64,000 nt of DNA, from assembly GCF_000170835.1 (NCBI RefSeq), contig NZ_ABCP01000001.1, positions 310,001-374,000 of the forward strand. The letters run 5' to 3'. This stretch comes from Marinobacter algicola DG893 (lineage in GTDB: Bacteria; Pseudomonadota; Gammaproteobacteria; Pseudomonadales; Oleiphilaceae). Each line of letters opens with the position of its first letter. Positions within the stretch are counted from its first letter, which is position 1. The position numbers and the translations under genes are program-made. The notes beneath the pieces are model-generated. The model was not told the DNA's origin and made no database searches. It saw only the letters and a list, made by a program, of their open reading frames with translations. This document shows positions 9,020-17,803 of the stretch, piece by piece.

Positions 9020-10462
9020 ATGACAGTGAAGTTACTGATCGGTTTGGTTATTCTGACCGTCATAACAACCGGTTTTTACCACACATTGAAGCCCCTGCCA
9101 CCCGGGATAGGTTACGAGGGCAAGGCCCATCCTTTGACCGATGCCAGGCTACTCACCGACAGAACCCTGCATTTCGGCAACGAGGAACCACGGCTGGACC
9201 AGGAAATTTTCGACGAGGCCCTCAATATGATTTCGGGAGCCCGCCGTTTCGTTCTGGTGGACATGTTTCTCTTCAACGGCACCCGCGAGGAAGGCAGCCG
9301 GCAGCGGCCATTGGCACAGGAACTGACCGACGCCTTGCTCAAGCAAAAGAAGACGAACCCGGATCTGCGTGTTGTCGTTATTTCCGACCCCATAAACACT
9401 GTGTACGGCGGTACGGTTTCGCCCTATTTCAAGCAACTCAGGCAGGCAGGCATTCCGGTAATAGAAACCAGATTGGAGCGCCTTCGTGACAGCAACCCCA
9501 CCTGGTCCGGCTTGTGGCGCTTCTGTTGTCAGTGGATGGGCAACTCGGCGACCGGTGGCTGGCTACCGAACGCACTCGGTGAGCAGCCGGTTACCCTGCG
9601 CAGCTACCTGGCACTCCCCAACTTCAAGGCCAATCACCGGAAAGTATTGATCACCGACAACGCTGAAGGCTTTCACGCCCTGGTGACCTCTGCCAATCCA
9701 CACGATGGGAGCAGCCGGCACAGCAACATAGGCCTGCGATTCGGAGGGCCAGCCGTGGCCGATTTGCTGCTCAGTGAGCGTGCCGTCCTGGCCATGTCCG
9801 GTGCAGACACCGAGGTGGTGGACGAAATGATCAGCAGCTTGCCTCAAGCCGCGGCCGGCATCGGCTCGGTCGGTACCATCCAGGTCGTCACAGAATCGGC
9901 CATACGGACAACCGCCAGCGACCTCATTAGCACTGCAAAGAAGGGCGATAGACTGGACCTCGCCATGTTCTACCTGTCACACCGAACGTTGCTGAAGGAA
10001 CTGAAAAAAGCCCACGATCGCGGTGTCGAAGTTCGGATACTACTGGACGCCAACAACGATGCCTTCGGCATGGAAAAAAGCGGCATACCGAACCGACAGG
10101 CGGCCATGGAGCTCAATGGCGCCGGCATCACGGTACGTTGGTGTAACACCGAAGGTGAACAGTGCCACAGTAAATTACTGATCAGGCGCGACACCCAAGG
10201 CAACGCTCAACTGCTGCTCGGCTCGGCCAATTTCACCCGCCGCAACCTCGACGACCTGAACCTTGAAACCAGCGTGCTCGTGCGCTCCGACGTACACTCT
10301 GAGATCGTGCGCAAAGCGACTGGCTTCTTCAGTGAGCAATGGGAGCACGGCCCGGGTGAAACACCGGTAATGAGCCTGCCCTACAATGCCTGGGCCGATG
10401 AATCCAGGATACGGTATTGGCAATACAGATTGATGGAGGCCACGGGACTGTCCACATTTTAG
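9020..10462 (+). CDS. Phospholipase D-like / cardiolipin synthase family protein
   Basis: The ATG at 9020 is chosen over upstream in-frame codons because AGGAAG lies seven bases before it and it starts a membrane anchor (VKLLIGLVILTVITTGFYHT). The 480-residue protein has two HKD active sites, HRKVLITD in the first half and HSKLLIRRD in the second, so a complete PLD pseudo-dimer is present. Such enzymes transfer phosphatidyl groups (cardiolipin synthesis) or hydrolyse phosphodiesters. The single N-terminal anchor suggests action on the outer face of the inner membrane. It is monocistronic. Confidence 0.85.
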   Translation: MTVKLLIGLVILTVITTGFYHTLKPLPPGIGYEGKAHPLTDARLLTDRTLHFGNEEPRLDQEIFDEALNMISGARRFVLVDMFLFNGTREEGSRQRPLAQELTDALLKQKKTNPDLRVVVISDPINTVYGGTVSPYFKQLRQAGIPVIETRLERLRDSNPTWSGLWRFCCQWMGNSATGGWLPNALGEQPVTLRSYLALPNFKANHRKVLITDNAEGFHALVTSANPHDGSSRHSNIGLRFGGPAVADLLLSERAVLAMSGADTEVVDEMISSLPQAAAGIGSVGTIQVVTESAIRTTASDLISTAKKGDRLDLAMFYLSHRTLLKELKKAHDRGVEVRILLDANNDAFGMEKSGIPNRQAAMELNGAGITVRWCNTEGEQCHSKLLIRRDTQGNAQLLLGSANFTRRNLDDLNLETSVLVRSDVHSEIVRKATGFFSEQWEHGPGETPVMSLPYNAWADESRIRYWQYRLMEATGLSTF

Positions 10463-10604
10463 GCGTCCTTCGCCATAAGGAACCTGAAACCCCGAAAACG
10501 CGTGCTACTATTAGGTCAGCTTGAATGTCGGGTGTAGCAGTCGGCTATATCGCAGGCAGCAACCGGAAAGACCGCTTCTTGAACGAAAATAACAGGAGAG
10601 TGTA

Positions 10605-11006
10605 ATGCAAACCCTGAGAAACCATCTGCGGTACGTATCGTTTGTCATGGCCATCATGATGGCTTTCGGCTCCGTTTGGGCATCCTCCGCCTCAGCGGGA
10701 ATGGTTGGAACCGATGAGCTGCTGACCGAGCAACGCACCGACCTGGACCGCCAGTCACTGCTCAACATGCTTGAGCGGGATGAAGTAAAGGAAAAGCTGG
10801 CAGAAATGGGCGTCAGTCAGGAACAGGTTGAACAGCGCATCCAGAACCTGACGCCGGAGGAATTGTCATCCTTTGAGCAACAACTGGCAGAGGCTCCCGT
10901 TGGTGAGGGCGTTGTCGGGATCATTGTTCTGTTCCTTCTGGTGTTCATCATCACCGACATGCTGTGCGCGACCAATATCTTCCCGTTCATCAACTGTATC
11001 CGGTAG
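10605..11006 (+). CDS. PA2779 family protein
   Basis: A 133-residue protein with an N-terminal hydrophobic export signal (residues 10-32, ending SSASAGM). A charged helical middle rich in Glu and Gln (about 40-95) follows, then one C-terminal transmembrane helix (VVGIIVLFLLVFIITDML), then a short Cys-containing tail. This matches the PA2779 family, whose function is unknown and which is characteristically found next to PA2778-type peptidases, as here (12 bases downstream). GGAGAG precedes the ATG. It could be a substrate, partner or regulator of that peptidase; this is inference from pairing only. Confidence 0.82.
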   Translation: MQTLRNHLRYVSFVMAIMMAFGSVWASSASAGMVGTDELLTEQRTDLDRQSLLNMLERDEVKEKLAEMGVSQEQVEQRIQNLTPEELSSFEQQLAEAPVGEGVVGIIVLFLLVFIITDMLCATNIFPFINCIR

Positions 11007-11018
11007 CGCAATAGCTCC

Positions 11019-12011
11019 GTGATCAGTCCTACCCAGTTGCACCTGCTGCGAGTCGTTGTCAGTCTTTTACTGGCAGCGATTCTGGCGGGCTGCGCCAGCC
11101 GAGCTCAATGGCCCGATACCCCCGCCCTGAAAACGGCCGGTGCTGATCAGCGGAAAGTGCTGGATCATGTTCCGTTCCATGCTCAGGAGCTGTACCAGTG
11201 CGGCCCCGCGTCCCTCGCCATGATGCTCAACAGCCAGGGGCTGAACACCAACCCCACCGTCCTGAAGGAACTGGTATACCTGCCGGCACGCCAGGGCAGC
11301 CTGAAAATTGAAATGGTGTCTGCCGCCCGATCCCATGGCTTACTAGTCTACCCGCTGGACGGTTCGCTCAAGAGCTTGTTGGAGGAGATAGCCTCTGGCC
11401 ACCCGGTGCTGGTGATGCAGAACTTGCGATTCGACTGGTGGCCACAATGGCATTTCGCCGTGGTGATCGGTTACGACGCCGACGACCGCACCATCATTCT
11501 TCATACCGGTACCCAGGAGCGGCACGAGCAGGCACTGAAGGTGTTCATGGCCACATGGAACCGTGCAGACAACTGGGCCACGGTCATCCTGCCACCCGAC
11601 CAACTGCCGGCGACAGCGCAGCCTCTTCGCTTTCTGACATCCGCCAACGACCTGGAAACCACCGGCAGGACCATCGCCGCCACTAAAGCCTATCGAACGG
11701 CCGAACAGGCCTGGCCGGACCAACCAGCGGCCATCATAGGACAGGGAAATATTGCCTGGCAACAGGGCCAGGTGGACCTGGCCGCGCAACATTTCCTGAG
11801 ACTGACCACCAAATTCCCGAACCTGGCCGCCGGCTGGAACAACCTTGCCCACGCACTGGCTACCCAAGGCTGCGCCACAGCATCCAGAAAAGCAGCCAGC
11901 TGTGCCAGTGCCATTGATCCAGAGCGTTTCGACGGAAACATCCAGAACGACAGCGATCGACCCCGTCCCGTCGAGTGTCCTGTATTGGACTGCCCCACCC
12001 CGATTCACTGA
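11019..12011 (+). CDS. PA2778 family cysteine peptidase lipoprotein (C39-like, TPR)
   Basis: A 330-residue lipoprotein beginning at GTG 11019. Its signal has the lipobox LLAAILAGC. A C39-like papain-fold domain follows, with the Cys in YQCGPASLAMML and the His in QWHFAVVIGYD, so the catalytic pair is present. The C-terminal part (about 205-300) is TPR-like (AIIGQGNIAWQQGQVDLAAQ). It has no ABC transporter part, unlike bacteriocin C39 exporters. It is tightly coupled with the PA2779-type gene. The 3' end overlaps the convergent methyltransferase gene by seven bases. Confidence 0.85.
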   Translation: MISPTQLHLLRVVVSLLLAAILAGCASRAQWPDTPALKTAGADQRKVLDHVPFHAQELYQCGPASLAMMLNSQGLNTNPTVLKELVYLPARQGSLKIEMVSAARSHGLLVYPLDGSLKSLLEEIASGHPVLVMQNLRFDWWPQWHFAVVIGYDADDRTIILHTGTQERHEQALKVFMATWNRADNWATVILPPDQLPATAQPLRFLTSANDLETTGRTIAATKAYRTAEQAWPDQPAAIIGQGNIAWQQGQVDLAAQHFLRLTTKFPNLAAGWNNLAHALATQGCATASRKAASCASAIDPERFDGNIQNDSDRPRPVECPVLDCPTPIH

Positions 12012-12688
12012 ATCTTCTGGAACAACGCGACGTCCTTGGCCGGAATCTCCAGGTGCCACCCATGCCTCCGGGCCAACCAGGCCATGGTGAACTCCCGATA
12101 AAACACAACGTGGGTTGGGTCCCGCCGGTAATGCCAGCTGGCAAATCGTCGGTCGTCTGTCTGGAAGCAGGTCATCACGCCCAACCAGCCACCCGGTTTC
12201 ATCAGCCTGTTCAACTGACGAAACGTATCCGCCGGGCGATGAAGGTGTTCCACCACCTCCGTGCAGGATACGAAATCATACTGGTGTTCCAGAACAGACG
12301 TGTCCGGATGAAAGAAGGGATCATAGAGCACCATGTCCATCCCTGCTTCCCGCAGCATCCCGGCCAGCGCCGGGCCGGGGCCACAGCCAAAATCCAGGCC
12401 GCGCACACCCGTCTCCAGTCGCTCGAGTAACGGGCTGGTCAGCTTCGAAAGAAACTGTCGGTAGCCCTCATCTTCCGGATGATTGTCGTGGAGGTTGTAA
12501 ATCTCCCGTTCCCGGCGCTCGTCCAACCAGCAAGACGAGTCCATGACCGTCGCCTCACAGGTTTCACAACGATAGTACGGTATGTCTTTGATGGTCTGAA
12601 ACGGCACCAGTGAGCGTGTTTCACACACCGGACAGGGCACTTTCAATGGGAGATCTCCTGCAAAATCTAACGAATGTTTCATTGTCAT
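12005..12688 (-). CDS. Class I SAM-dependent methyltransferase with N-terminal zinc-ribbon-like motif
   Basis: A 227-residue protein. The N-terminus carries two CxxC pairs (CPVCETR and CETCEA), suggesting a small metal-binding knuckle. A Rossmann methyltransferase follows, with motif I LDFGCGPGPALAGML near residue 98 and the later block SCTEVVEHLHRP. Similar two-part proteins are often annotated as 2-polyprenyl-3-methyl-5-hydroxy-6-metoxy-1,4-benzoquinol methylase-like, but the substrate is unknown. It is transcribed alone, convergent with the PA2778-type gene. Confidence 0.82.
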   Translation of the reverse strand: MTMKHSLDFAGDLPLKVPCPVCETRSLVPFQTIKDIPYYRCETCEATVMDSSCWLDERREREIYNLHDNHPEDEGYRQFLSKLTSPLLERLETGVRGLDFGCGPGPALAGMLREAGMDMVLYDPFFHPDTSVLEHQYDFVSCTEVVEHLHRPADTFRQLNRLMKPGGWLGVMTCFQTDDRRFASWHYRRDPTHVVFYREFTMAWLARRHGWHLEIPAKDVALFQKIQ

Positions 12689-12819
12689 TTCCGGCCATCA
12701 CACCAGAACCGTGACCGGTGAGCAAAATCAACCCGGACAACCCTGCCTATACTGGGCCAAGACAGAGTAAACAACTGTGCGCTGAACGCGGCAGTTCCTC
12801 TTAAACAAGGCTACCTCTC

Positions 12820-13854
12820 ATGGAACGAACGGTGGAAACGTCCAGCCCGATGGCACTCGAAGTGCCGCTGATCTCGGCGCGCTACGCCCGACAGTTTATT
12901 CGGTTTATGGAGCGCAAGGGCGTTCGGCGCCACGCCATCCTTGGAGATACCGACATCTCCAGCGACATGCTGGACGATCCCGATGCGAGCCTCTCCATGG
13001 GGCAGGTCCGGCAACTGTTGGGTAAGGCGGAGTGGCTGATGGGTGATGAGCGGGCCGCCTTCCAGTTCGGCCAGCAACTGGACCTTCCGGCTCATGGACT
13101 ACTTGGCTTCGCCGTGCTCGGCCAGGAAAACCCCCGCCGACTGATCAGCATGATTGTACAGTACTTGCGCGTAGGCCTGCCGCTGATGGACATGGACCTC
13201 AGCTCAACCGGTTCCACCTTCCGGATACAACTGATCGACAATTGGGGTCTTGGTGACCTGCGCCCCTGCCTCACCAAAATCTATATGGGCAGCATCCATC
13301 GGATTTCCTCCCAGGTGTGCAAGCACTTCTGTTTCGAGTTCGATTTCGACTCCTCACTGGAGCCGGAGCAGTGGCGCAGCATCGCTACCGACTGTGAGTT
13401 TCGCTTCAACGCCCCCGCGAACCAGGTCACCATGCCTTTGTCCGGCCGCCCCATTCGCAACGACGATACCGGCCTGGAATTCATCCTGGCCAACGCCCGC
13501 TCGCGAGAGCGTGAGCCGTCGGAACAGGCCGATGAAACCGTCATGCAGGTGCGGGAAATGATCATGAGCCAGCCAGGCCGCCCCTGCGCCATGGACAATC
13601 TTGCCCGTCGGCTCGACATGAGCCCCCGCACCCTGCGACAGCATCTGTCGACCGCAGGCACCTCATTCAGGACGCTCAGAAACGAGATACGCCAGAACTT
13701 TGCCACGTTGTATCTCACTGACACAGCTATCCCACTCGACTCTATTGCCGAAAAGCTGGGGTTCAGCGATCAGGCCGGCTTCACCAAAGCCTACCGCTCC
13801 TGGACGGGCCAGACGCCCGGCGATGTTCGCCGCCAGGCCCGCGACCGAAAATAG
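12820..13854 (+). CDS. AraC family transcriptional regulator (OruR/Arabinose_bd type)
   Basis: A 344-residue regulator. The N-terminal ligand-sensing domain (about 20-200) includes LPAHGLLGFAVLG, typical of the Arabinose_bd family. The C-terminal double helix-turn-helix (about 245-340) includes MDNLARRLDMSPRTLRQHL and IAEKLGFSDQAGFTKAYRSW. Regulators of this branch usually control a neighbouring catabolic or lipid-related gene. Here the flanking genes are a methyltransferase (divergent) and secreted proteins, so the target is not evident. Confidence 0.9.
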   Translation: MERTVETSSPMALEVPLISARYARQFIRFMERKGVRRHAILGDTDISSDMLDDPDASLSMGQVRQLLGKAEWLMGDERAAFQFGQQLDLPAHGLLGFAVLGQENPRRLISMIVQYLRVGLPLMDMDLSSTGSTFRIQLIDNWGLGDLRPCLTKIYMGSIHRISSQVCKHFCFEFDFDSSLEPEQWRSIATDCEFRFNAPANQVTMPLSGRPIRNDDTGLEFILANARSREREPSEQADETVMQVREMIMSQPGRPCAMDNLARRLDMSPRTLRQHLSTAGTSFRTLRNEIRQNFATLYLTDTAIPLDSIAEKLGFSDQAGFTKAYRSWTGQTPGDVRRQARDRK

Positions 13855-14002
13855 CCATTTATTCGAATACCCATTCCCCTGATAAGAGTCAGTTTTTGAA
13901 GGGCGTCACGAAAACGGAATTTCCCCGGCGCTCTCTCCGCTTTGAACAAAAACCTTGCCGGCCTTAGCAATGACCCGAACCTCTCGGCAACGGCCTAATG
14001 GC

Positions 14003-14032
14003 ACTGCGTGAGGATAGAACCCCCCACGCAGT
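14003..14032. other. Inverted repeat in the leader of the choice-of-anchor D gene
   Basis: ACTGCGTG (14003-14010) and CACGCAGT (14025-14032) form a perfect 8-bp inverted repeat with a 14-base loop, about 95 bases before the ATG. It could be an operator or a 5' UTR stem. The rest of the 274-base gap after the AraC gene shows no gene. Confidence 0.35.
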
Positions 14033-14127
14033 CATAAAGGGACACATTGCAAGACCGATACAGCAGTCCTCATCGGTGATTTCTGCATACCCATACAACA
14101 AAGATTGAAACCCTAGAGGACGAACTC

Positions 14128-15939
14128 ATGAAACTCAGGAATCCCAACACAAGCGTCCGCACGCTCGGTACTGCGATAGCAGCCGCGGCGCTGATGACCG
14201 GTGGCGGCAATGCCTTTGCCGAACCGGTGTCACTGGAACTGGAATTCACCTGCCCGTTCCCGTTGATTGGCGAACAGCCCATTCGAGCGCAGATCAGTGC
14301 TGATGTACCCAGCCAGGCAACGGTAGGGCAGCCCACACCAGAATTCACGGTGGACGCCCTGACAACGGTGAATGAAGATTCGAGGTTGGGCCTCAAGCTG
14401 GTGGGTTCCGCCACCATTGAAGGCACCGCTACCAATGAAACCATTGTTGTCACGCCGAGCCGTGAGATTGATCTGACGGTACCGCTGACCATTCCCCAGT
14501 CGCCCATTCCCGATGAGACCGGCGAATTTACCGTTCCGGCTCAAGGCACCTCCCCGGCCATCACTTTCACCGAGGATGATGTTGGTGAGGCGGTCATTAG
14601 CATCGGCGGCCTTACACTCGACATGATCGCCCGTGTTGAGAACGGCGATATTGCGCCTGCGCCCATCGGCGAATTCACCTCCGAGTGCGTTCAGAATGCC
14701 GGCCAGGACAACATTCTGCAGACCGTTCAGGTGGTTCCCGACGAGCAGTTTGAACCTCGTATCGCCGTCAGCCCGGAAAATATCGACTTCGGCAACGTAC
14801 AGGCCGGCACGACTGCGGAAGAGGTGGTTACCATCTCCAACACAGGCCAGGCCGAACTTGGTATCAACAACATCAGCCTTGGCGGAGCGGATGCAGCAGC
14901 GTTCACCCAGACCAACAGCTGTACCACCGTTGCTGCCGGTGAGAGCTGCGACGTGAATGTCACCTATATCCCCGACGGCGAGGGTGACCAGAGCGCTACT
15001 CTGAGCATTGAGTCCGGCGACGCCGAAAACCCTGTGGTCGACGTGCCGCTAACGGGCAACAGCGTGCTCGCGCCCGTGCCAGAAATCAGCGTTACGCCCG
15101 CTGACGTCAGCTTTGGTTCCGTGATGCTGGGTGAAACAGCCACCGCACAGATCACTATTGCCAACGAAGGCACCGCATCGCTGACGATCAACGCCATCGA
15201 GATCGCCGGCACCAACAGCAGCGATTTCACCCAGACCAACGACTGTACAACGGTGGCACAGGATGGAAGCTGTACCGTTGAAATCAGCTTCATGCCTTCG
15301 GCCGCCGGTGGGCGCAGTGCGACACTCAACATTGCCTCTGACGACCCGGAAATGCCAGACGTAACTGTGGCCCTGAGTGGTCAGGGCAACGATGGCAGCA
15401 ACGACGTGCTTGAAGTACTCCTGGACCTGGAAGGGCAAACCGACATCAACGCCTCCGGCAGCTCACTGCCGCTGTCTGGCAGCATCGCCACCCAGCTTGA
15501 ACTCGCAACGGGCATGTTCGAAGCAGACCTTGCGCTTGATCCCACCCAGGGTCAGTTCAAGATTCCCCTGCTGTTCAAGAGTCTGACCGCCAATGCAAAA
15601 GTGACATTCGAGCAAGCGGACATCACCACCGGCACGCTGATCAATGGCAACCTCACGGCCAATTCCTCGCTGTACGTGGAGGTACCAAAGGTAACCGTAC
15701 GCCTGTTCGGCCTGAAGATTCCGGTGGGTGGTGGCAAGGACTGCCGCACGGCGGATCCGGTCAACATCGAGCTGGCCTCGGTGGAAGGCACCAACTTCTC
15801 GCTGTCCGAGGGCGGTGACGTAACTGGCAACTACACACTGCCACCCCTGCAGAACTGTGGTCCGCTGACCGACGTTCTCAACCAGTTCCTCGCTGGGCCG
15901 GACAATGGCATTGATCTGACATTGACCCCGAACCTCTGA
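14128..15939 (+). CDS. Secreted protein with two choice-of-anchor D (ASH-like) domains
   Basis: A 603-residue exported protein. The signal peptide ends near GGNAFA-EP. An N-terminal beta domain (about 30-200, opening LELEFTCPFPLIGEQP) resembles a domain best known from secreted actinobacterial proteins (DUF6801-like, recognised by pattern only). Two Ig-like choice-of-anchor D units follow, each beginning with a P-xx-ISFG-type strand (ENIDFGNVQAGTTAEEVV; ADVSFGSVMLGETATAQI) and each holding a CTTVA-x(4)-C pair. The C-terminal beta domain (about 435-603) has cysteines that could form disulfides. GAGGA precedes the ATG. Likely periplasmic or surface-associated; function unknown. Tandem hairpins separate it from the next gene. 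Confidence 0.78.
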   Translation: MKLRNPNTSVRTLGTAIAAAALMTGGGNAFAEPVSLELEFTCPFPLIGEQPIRAQISADVPSQATVGQPTPEFTVDALTTVNEDSRLGLKLVGSATIEGTATNETIVVTPSREIDLTVPLTIPQSPIPDETGEFTVPAQGTSPAITFTEDDVGEAVISIGGLTLDMIARVENGDIAPAPIGEFTSECVQNAGQDNILQTVQVVPDEQFEPRIAVSPENIDFGNVQAGTTAEEVVTISNTGQAELGINNISLGGADAAAFTQTNSCTTVAAGESCDVNVTYIPDGEGDQSATLSIESGDAENPVVDVPLTGNSVLAPVPEISVTPADVSFGSVMLGETATAQITIANEGTASLTINAIEIAGTNSSDFTQTNDCTTVAQDGSCTVEISFMPSAAGGRSATLNIASDDPEMPDVTVALSGQGNDGSNDVLEVLLDLEGQTDINASGSSLPLSGSIATQLELATGMFEADLALDPTQGQFKIPLLFKSLTANAKVTFEQADITTGTLINGNLTANSSLYVEVPKVTVRLFGLKIPVGGGKDCRTADPVNIELASVEGTNFSLSEGGDVTGNYTLPPLQNCGPLTDVLNQFLAGPDNGIDLTLTPNL

Positions 15940-15948
15940 GGGAAGTAA

Positions 15949-16008
15949 GGGAGGCTCCCAGAGGCCTCCCGGTTTGCCGGTAGCCGCACCTTCGGATGCC
16001 GGCAAACC
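15949..16008 (+). other. Tandem RNA hairpins between two secreted-protein genes
   Basis: Hairpin one: GGGAGGC (15949-15955) with GCCTCCC (15964-15970), 8-base loop. Hairpin two follows directly: GGTTTGCCGG (15971-15980) with CCGGCAAACC (15999-16008), a perfect 10-bp stem. No T-run follows, and the next start codon is 31 bases on. They look like intercistronic processing or stabilising stems, or a partial attenuator, rather than a simple terminator. Confidence 0.6.
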
Positions 16009-16038
16009 ACCATAACAACACCAGGAAGGATGATAACA

Positions 16039-16863
16039 ATGAAAAGCCTGAAGCAATCAGCGTTAGTGTTAGCCATCGCGGGCCTGCCCCTGAGCGGGTA
16101 CGCCGAACTCAAACCACTGCACGACGCCGACATGGGCCAGATTACCGGCCAGGCCGGCGTTACCATTGAACTCGAAACCCAGGTCACCATGGACGAGTTC
16201 ACCTACACCGATGAAGGCACGCTGGGTATCAGCGACATCTTCATTGGCGGTGCGGATCGCATCGACATGTTCGAGGAATTCACCTCCGGGCGCGATGCCA
16301 TTTTCGGCACCAGCAGCACGGATCTGATCGACAACATCAAGATTGAACTGGATGTCGCTGACGATGGCGATGCCATTATCAATGTATTCCCGATCACCGC
16401 GCGCCCTGTGGACTTTGCCGTGCGCACCGGCGCCTGGGAGCTACGGGGCAATGGCGGCGAAAGCACGTTGCTGGCGGACAACTTCTCTGCGGAAGGTCTT
16501 ATACTCCAGGCCCAGGCGACCGTGGATACCGACACGGACACCCTCAACCTGACCACCCGGTTTGCCATCGACGAGCTGGAACTGGATGTGCCCTTTATGG
16601 CAGTGGGGATTCGTGACATGCGGATTACCGGCGCTGGTTACGACCCCGACAACCCCTCACTGTTGCCACTGTTCACACTGGTGGATATGGACATCTACAA
16701 GGATGCCAATGCCGCGGGCACCGACAGCCTGGCTATCGATATCAACACCTTTGAAGCCGATATGTCCATCGGCCAGGTGCTGGTGGGAGGCACGTCCATC
16801 GGATCGGTGGGATTGGATGACCTTGCTATCCGTAACACCTCCATGCGGGTTTACGGGCACTGA
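16039..16863 (+). CDS. DUF6160-type exported protein
   Basis: About 274 residues from the ATG at 16039. An ATG nine bases earlier touches the AGGAAGG site, so the second start has the better spacing. The signal peptide (MKSLKQSALVLAIAGLPLSG) is cleaved near YA-EL. The mature N-terminus LKPLHDADMGQITGQAGVTI is the hallmark of a family annotated DUF6160 / FilA-like, seen with pilus or surface proteins in Acinetobacter and Marinobacter relatives. The remainder is acidic, beta-rich and low in Lys. Probably surface or outer-membrane associated and co-expressed with the choice-of-anchor D gene upstream. Confidence 0.75.
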   Translation: MKSLKQSALVLAIAGLPLSGYAELKPLHDADMGQITGQAGVTIELETQVTMDEFTYTDEGTLGISDIFIGGADRIDMFEEFTSGRDAIFGTSSTDLIDNIKIELDVADDGDAIINVFPITARPVDFAVRTGAWELRGNGGESTLLADNFSAEGLILQAQATVDTDTDTLNLTTRFAIDELELDVPFMAVGIRDMRITGAGYDPDNPSLLPLFTLVDMDIYKDANAAGTDSLAIDINTFEADMSIGQVLVGGTSIGSVGLDDLAIRNTSMRVYGH

Positions 16864-16922
16864 CACTTGGAATCACTCTCCGGGCGCATGCCCGGGGAGC
16901 CCCCCCTACCCTTGGCCAATCG

Positions 16923-17240
16923 TCACAAAGCGCCAAAGAGCACCACCATCACGACCGCCAGAAATAACAGAAACCAGGTGGCGTAACGGTTGGCCCGATC
17001 CTCTCCATGGGCAGAAGCACTCTCGGGGGCATTTGCCGATTCGTATTCAGAGACTAGGGTACGAGCCAGAACGTAATCTTCATCCTCGACATGGACATTG
17101 GTAAATCCTGCGGCACCGATCTCACCCATGGCGCCTTGCAGATAATGACCGCCAACATGACACTCTATACCTCTGGACTGCAGGAGGCCGGCGACGATAT
17201 GTGCTTCGGCCAGATCTCGGGCGCGATACGCTATTTGCAT
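16923..17240 (-). CDS. DUF2007 domain protein with C-terminal membrane helix
   Basis: A 105-residue protein. The N-terminal DUF2007 fold (YRARDLAEAHIVAGLLQSRG, then DVHVEDEDYVLA-like strands) resembles GlnB-like ferredoxin folds. An acidic linker and one transmembrane helix (YATWFLLFLAVVMVVLFGAL) end the chain. DUF2007 proteins are annotated as putative signal transducers; no function is established here. It reads away from the secreted-protein pair. Confidence 0.82.
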   Translation of the reverse strand: MQIAYRARDLAEAHIVAGLLQSRGIECHVGGHYLQGAMGEIGAAGFTNVHVEDEDYVLARTLVSEYESANAPESASAHGEDRANRYATWFLLFLAVVMVVLFGAL

Positions 17241-17318
17241 TGGCTGGCTCCAGTCACTTCCAGGAATGTCTTGATTAAACCCTAGCCTGCTTCACGACAT
17301 TCGTCGATTCCCGCGGGG

Positions 17319-17696
17319 TTATTTTGGCAGTCGACCGGTTCTCTCCAGCCGCTCACCCACCCAGCGGTGATAAAGCTTTGCGAGTGCAGGGCGAATCACC
17401 GGCAAGCCAACCAGCCAGGCCAGTGGCTTCAGCAGCCACACCCGCGACATCAGCAAAATGTAGGCATCCAGTTCCCGATGAATGTTACCCCGGCCATCTT
17501 CAACATGCAGTTCCTGAAGCGCTGCAACCGGGTCAATACCCAGCTGTTTCAACTCGTCGTCGCGGCCGGTGATATCGACCCACTCAACAGCGTCTCCGGT
17601 TTTGCCCGCCAGCCGTTCATAGAGTTTGCGATCCCTCACACAGCTTGGACAGGCGCCATCATAAAACACGCGAAGCCGATCTTCTGATTCAGTCAT
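17319..17696 (-). CDS. DCC family thiol-disulfide oxidoreductase (DUF393)
   Basis: The ATG at 17696 (preceded by GGAGAGGG) gives a 125-residue protein that opens with the family signature FYDGACPSCVRDRKLY, a CxxC redox pair in a thioredoxin-like setting. A hydrophobic stretch sits near residues 80-100 (LLKPLAWLVGLPVI). Function is unproven for most members. It is divergent from the ECF sigma factor gene, and a Fur-like box lies in the shared promoter region, so it may be co-regulated with it. Confidence 0.85.
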   Translation of the reverse strand: MTESEDRLRVFYDGACPSCVRDRKLYERLAGKTGDAVEWVDITGRDDELKQLGIDPVAALQELHVEDGRGNIHRELDAYILLMSRVWLLKPLAWLVGLPVIRPALAKLYHRWVGERLERTGRLPK

Positions 17697-17746
17697 AGCC
17701 CTCTCCATTTGTTGCATCGCATTCACTTGATTACACGATAAAACAA

Positions 17747-17761
17747 TGATTATTGTTATCA
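17747..17761. promoter_or_regulatory. Candidate Fur box between the DUF393 and ECF sigma genes
   Basis: TGATTATTGTTATCA matches the 7-1-7 Fur core TGATAATnATTATCA at 12 of the 14 fixed positions. It overlaps a 16-bp inverted repeat, AACAAT-GATT-ATTGTT. It lies about 43 bases before the sigma factor ATG and 51 before the DUF393 ATG, a typical operator position for either gene. Confidence 0.55.
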
Positions 17762-17803
17762 AAACAATCAGAAAATCGCCGCAAGGGACCAGGTGTAGCG
17801 ACC

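Noticed and set aside
16880..16895. CCGGGC-GCAT-GCCCGG hairpin after the DUF6160 gene as a terminator
   Set aside because: Six base pairs and no T-run; kept out of the feature list.
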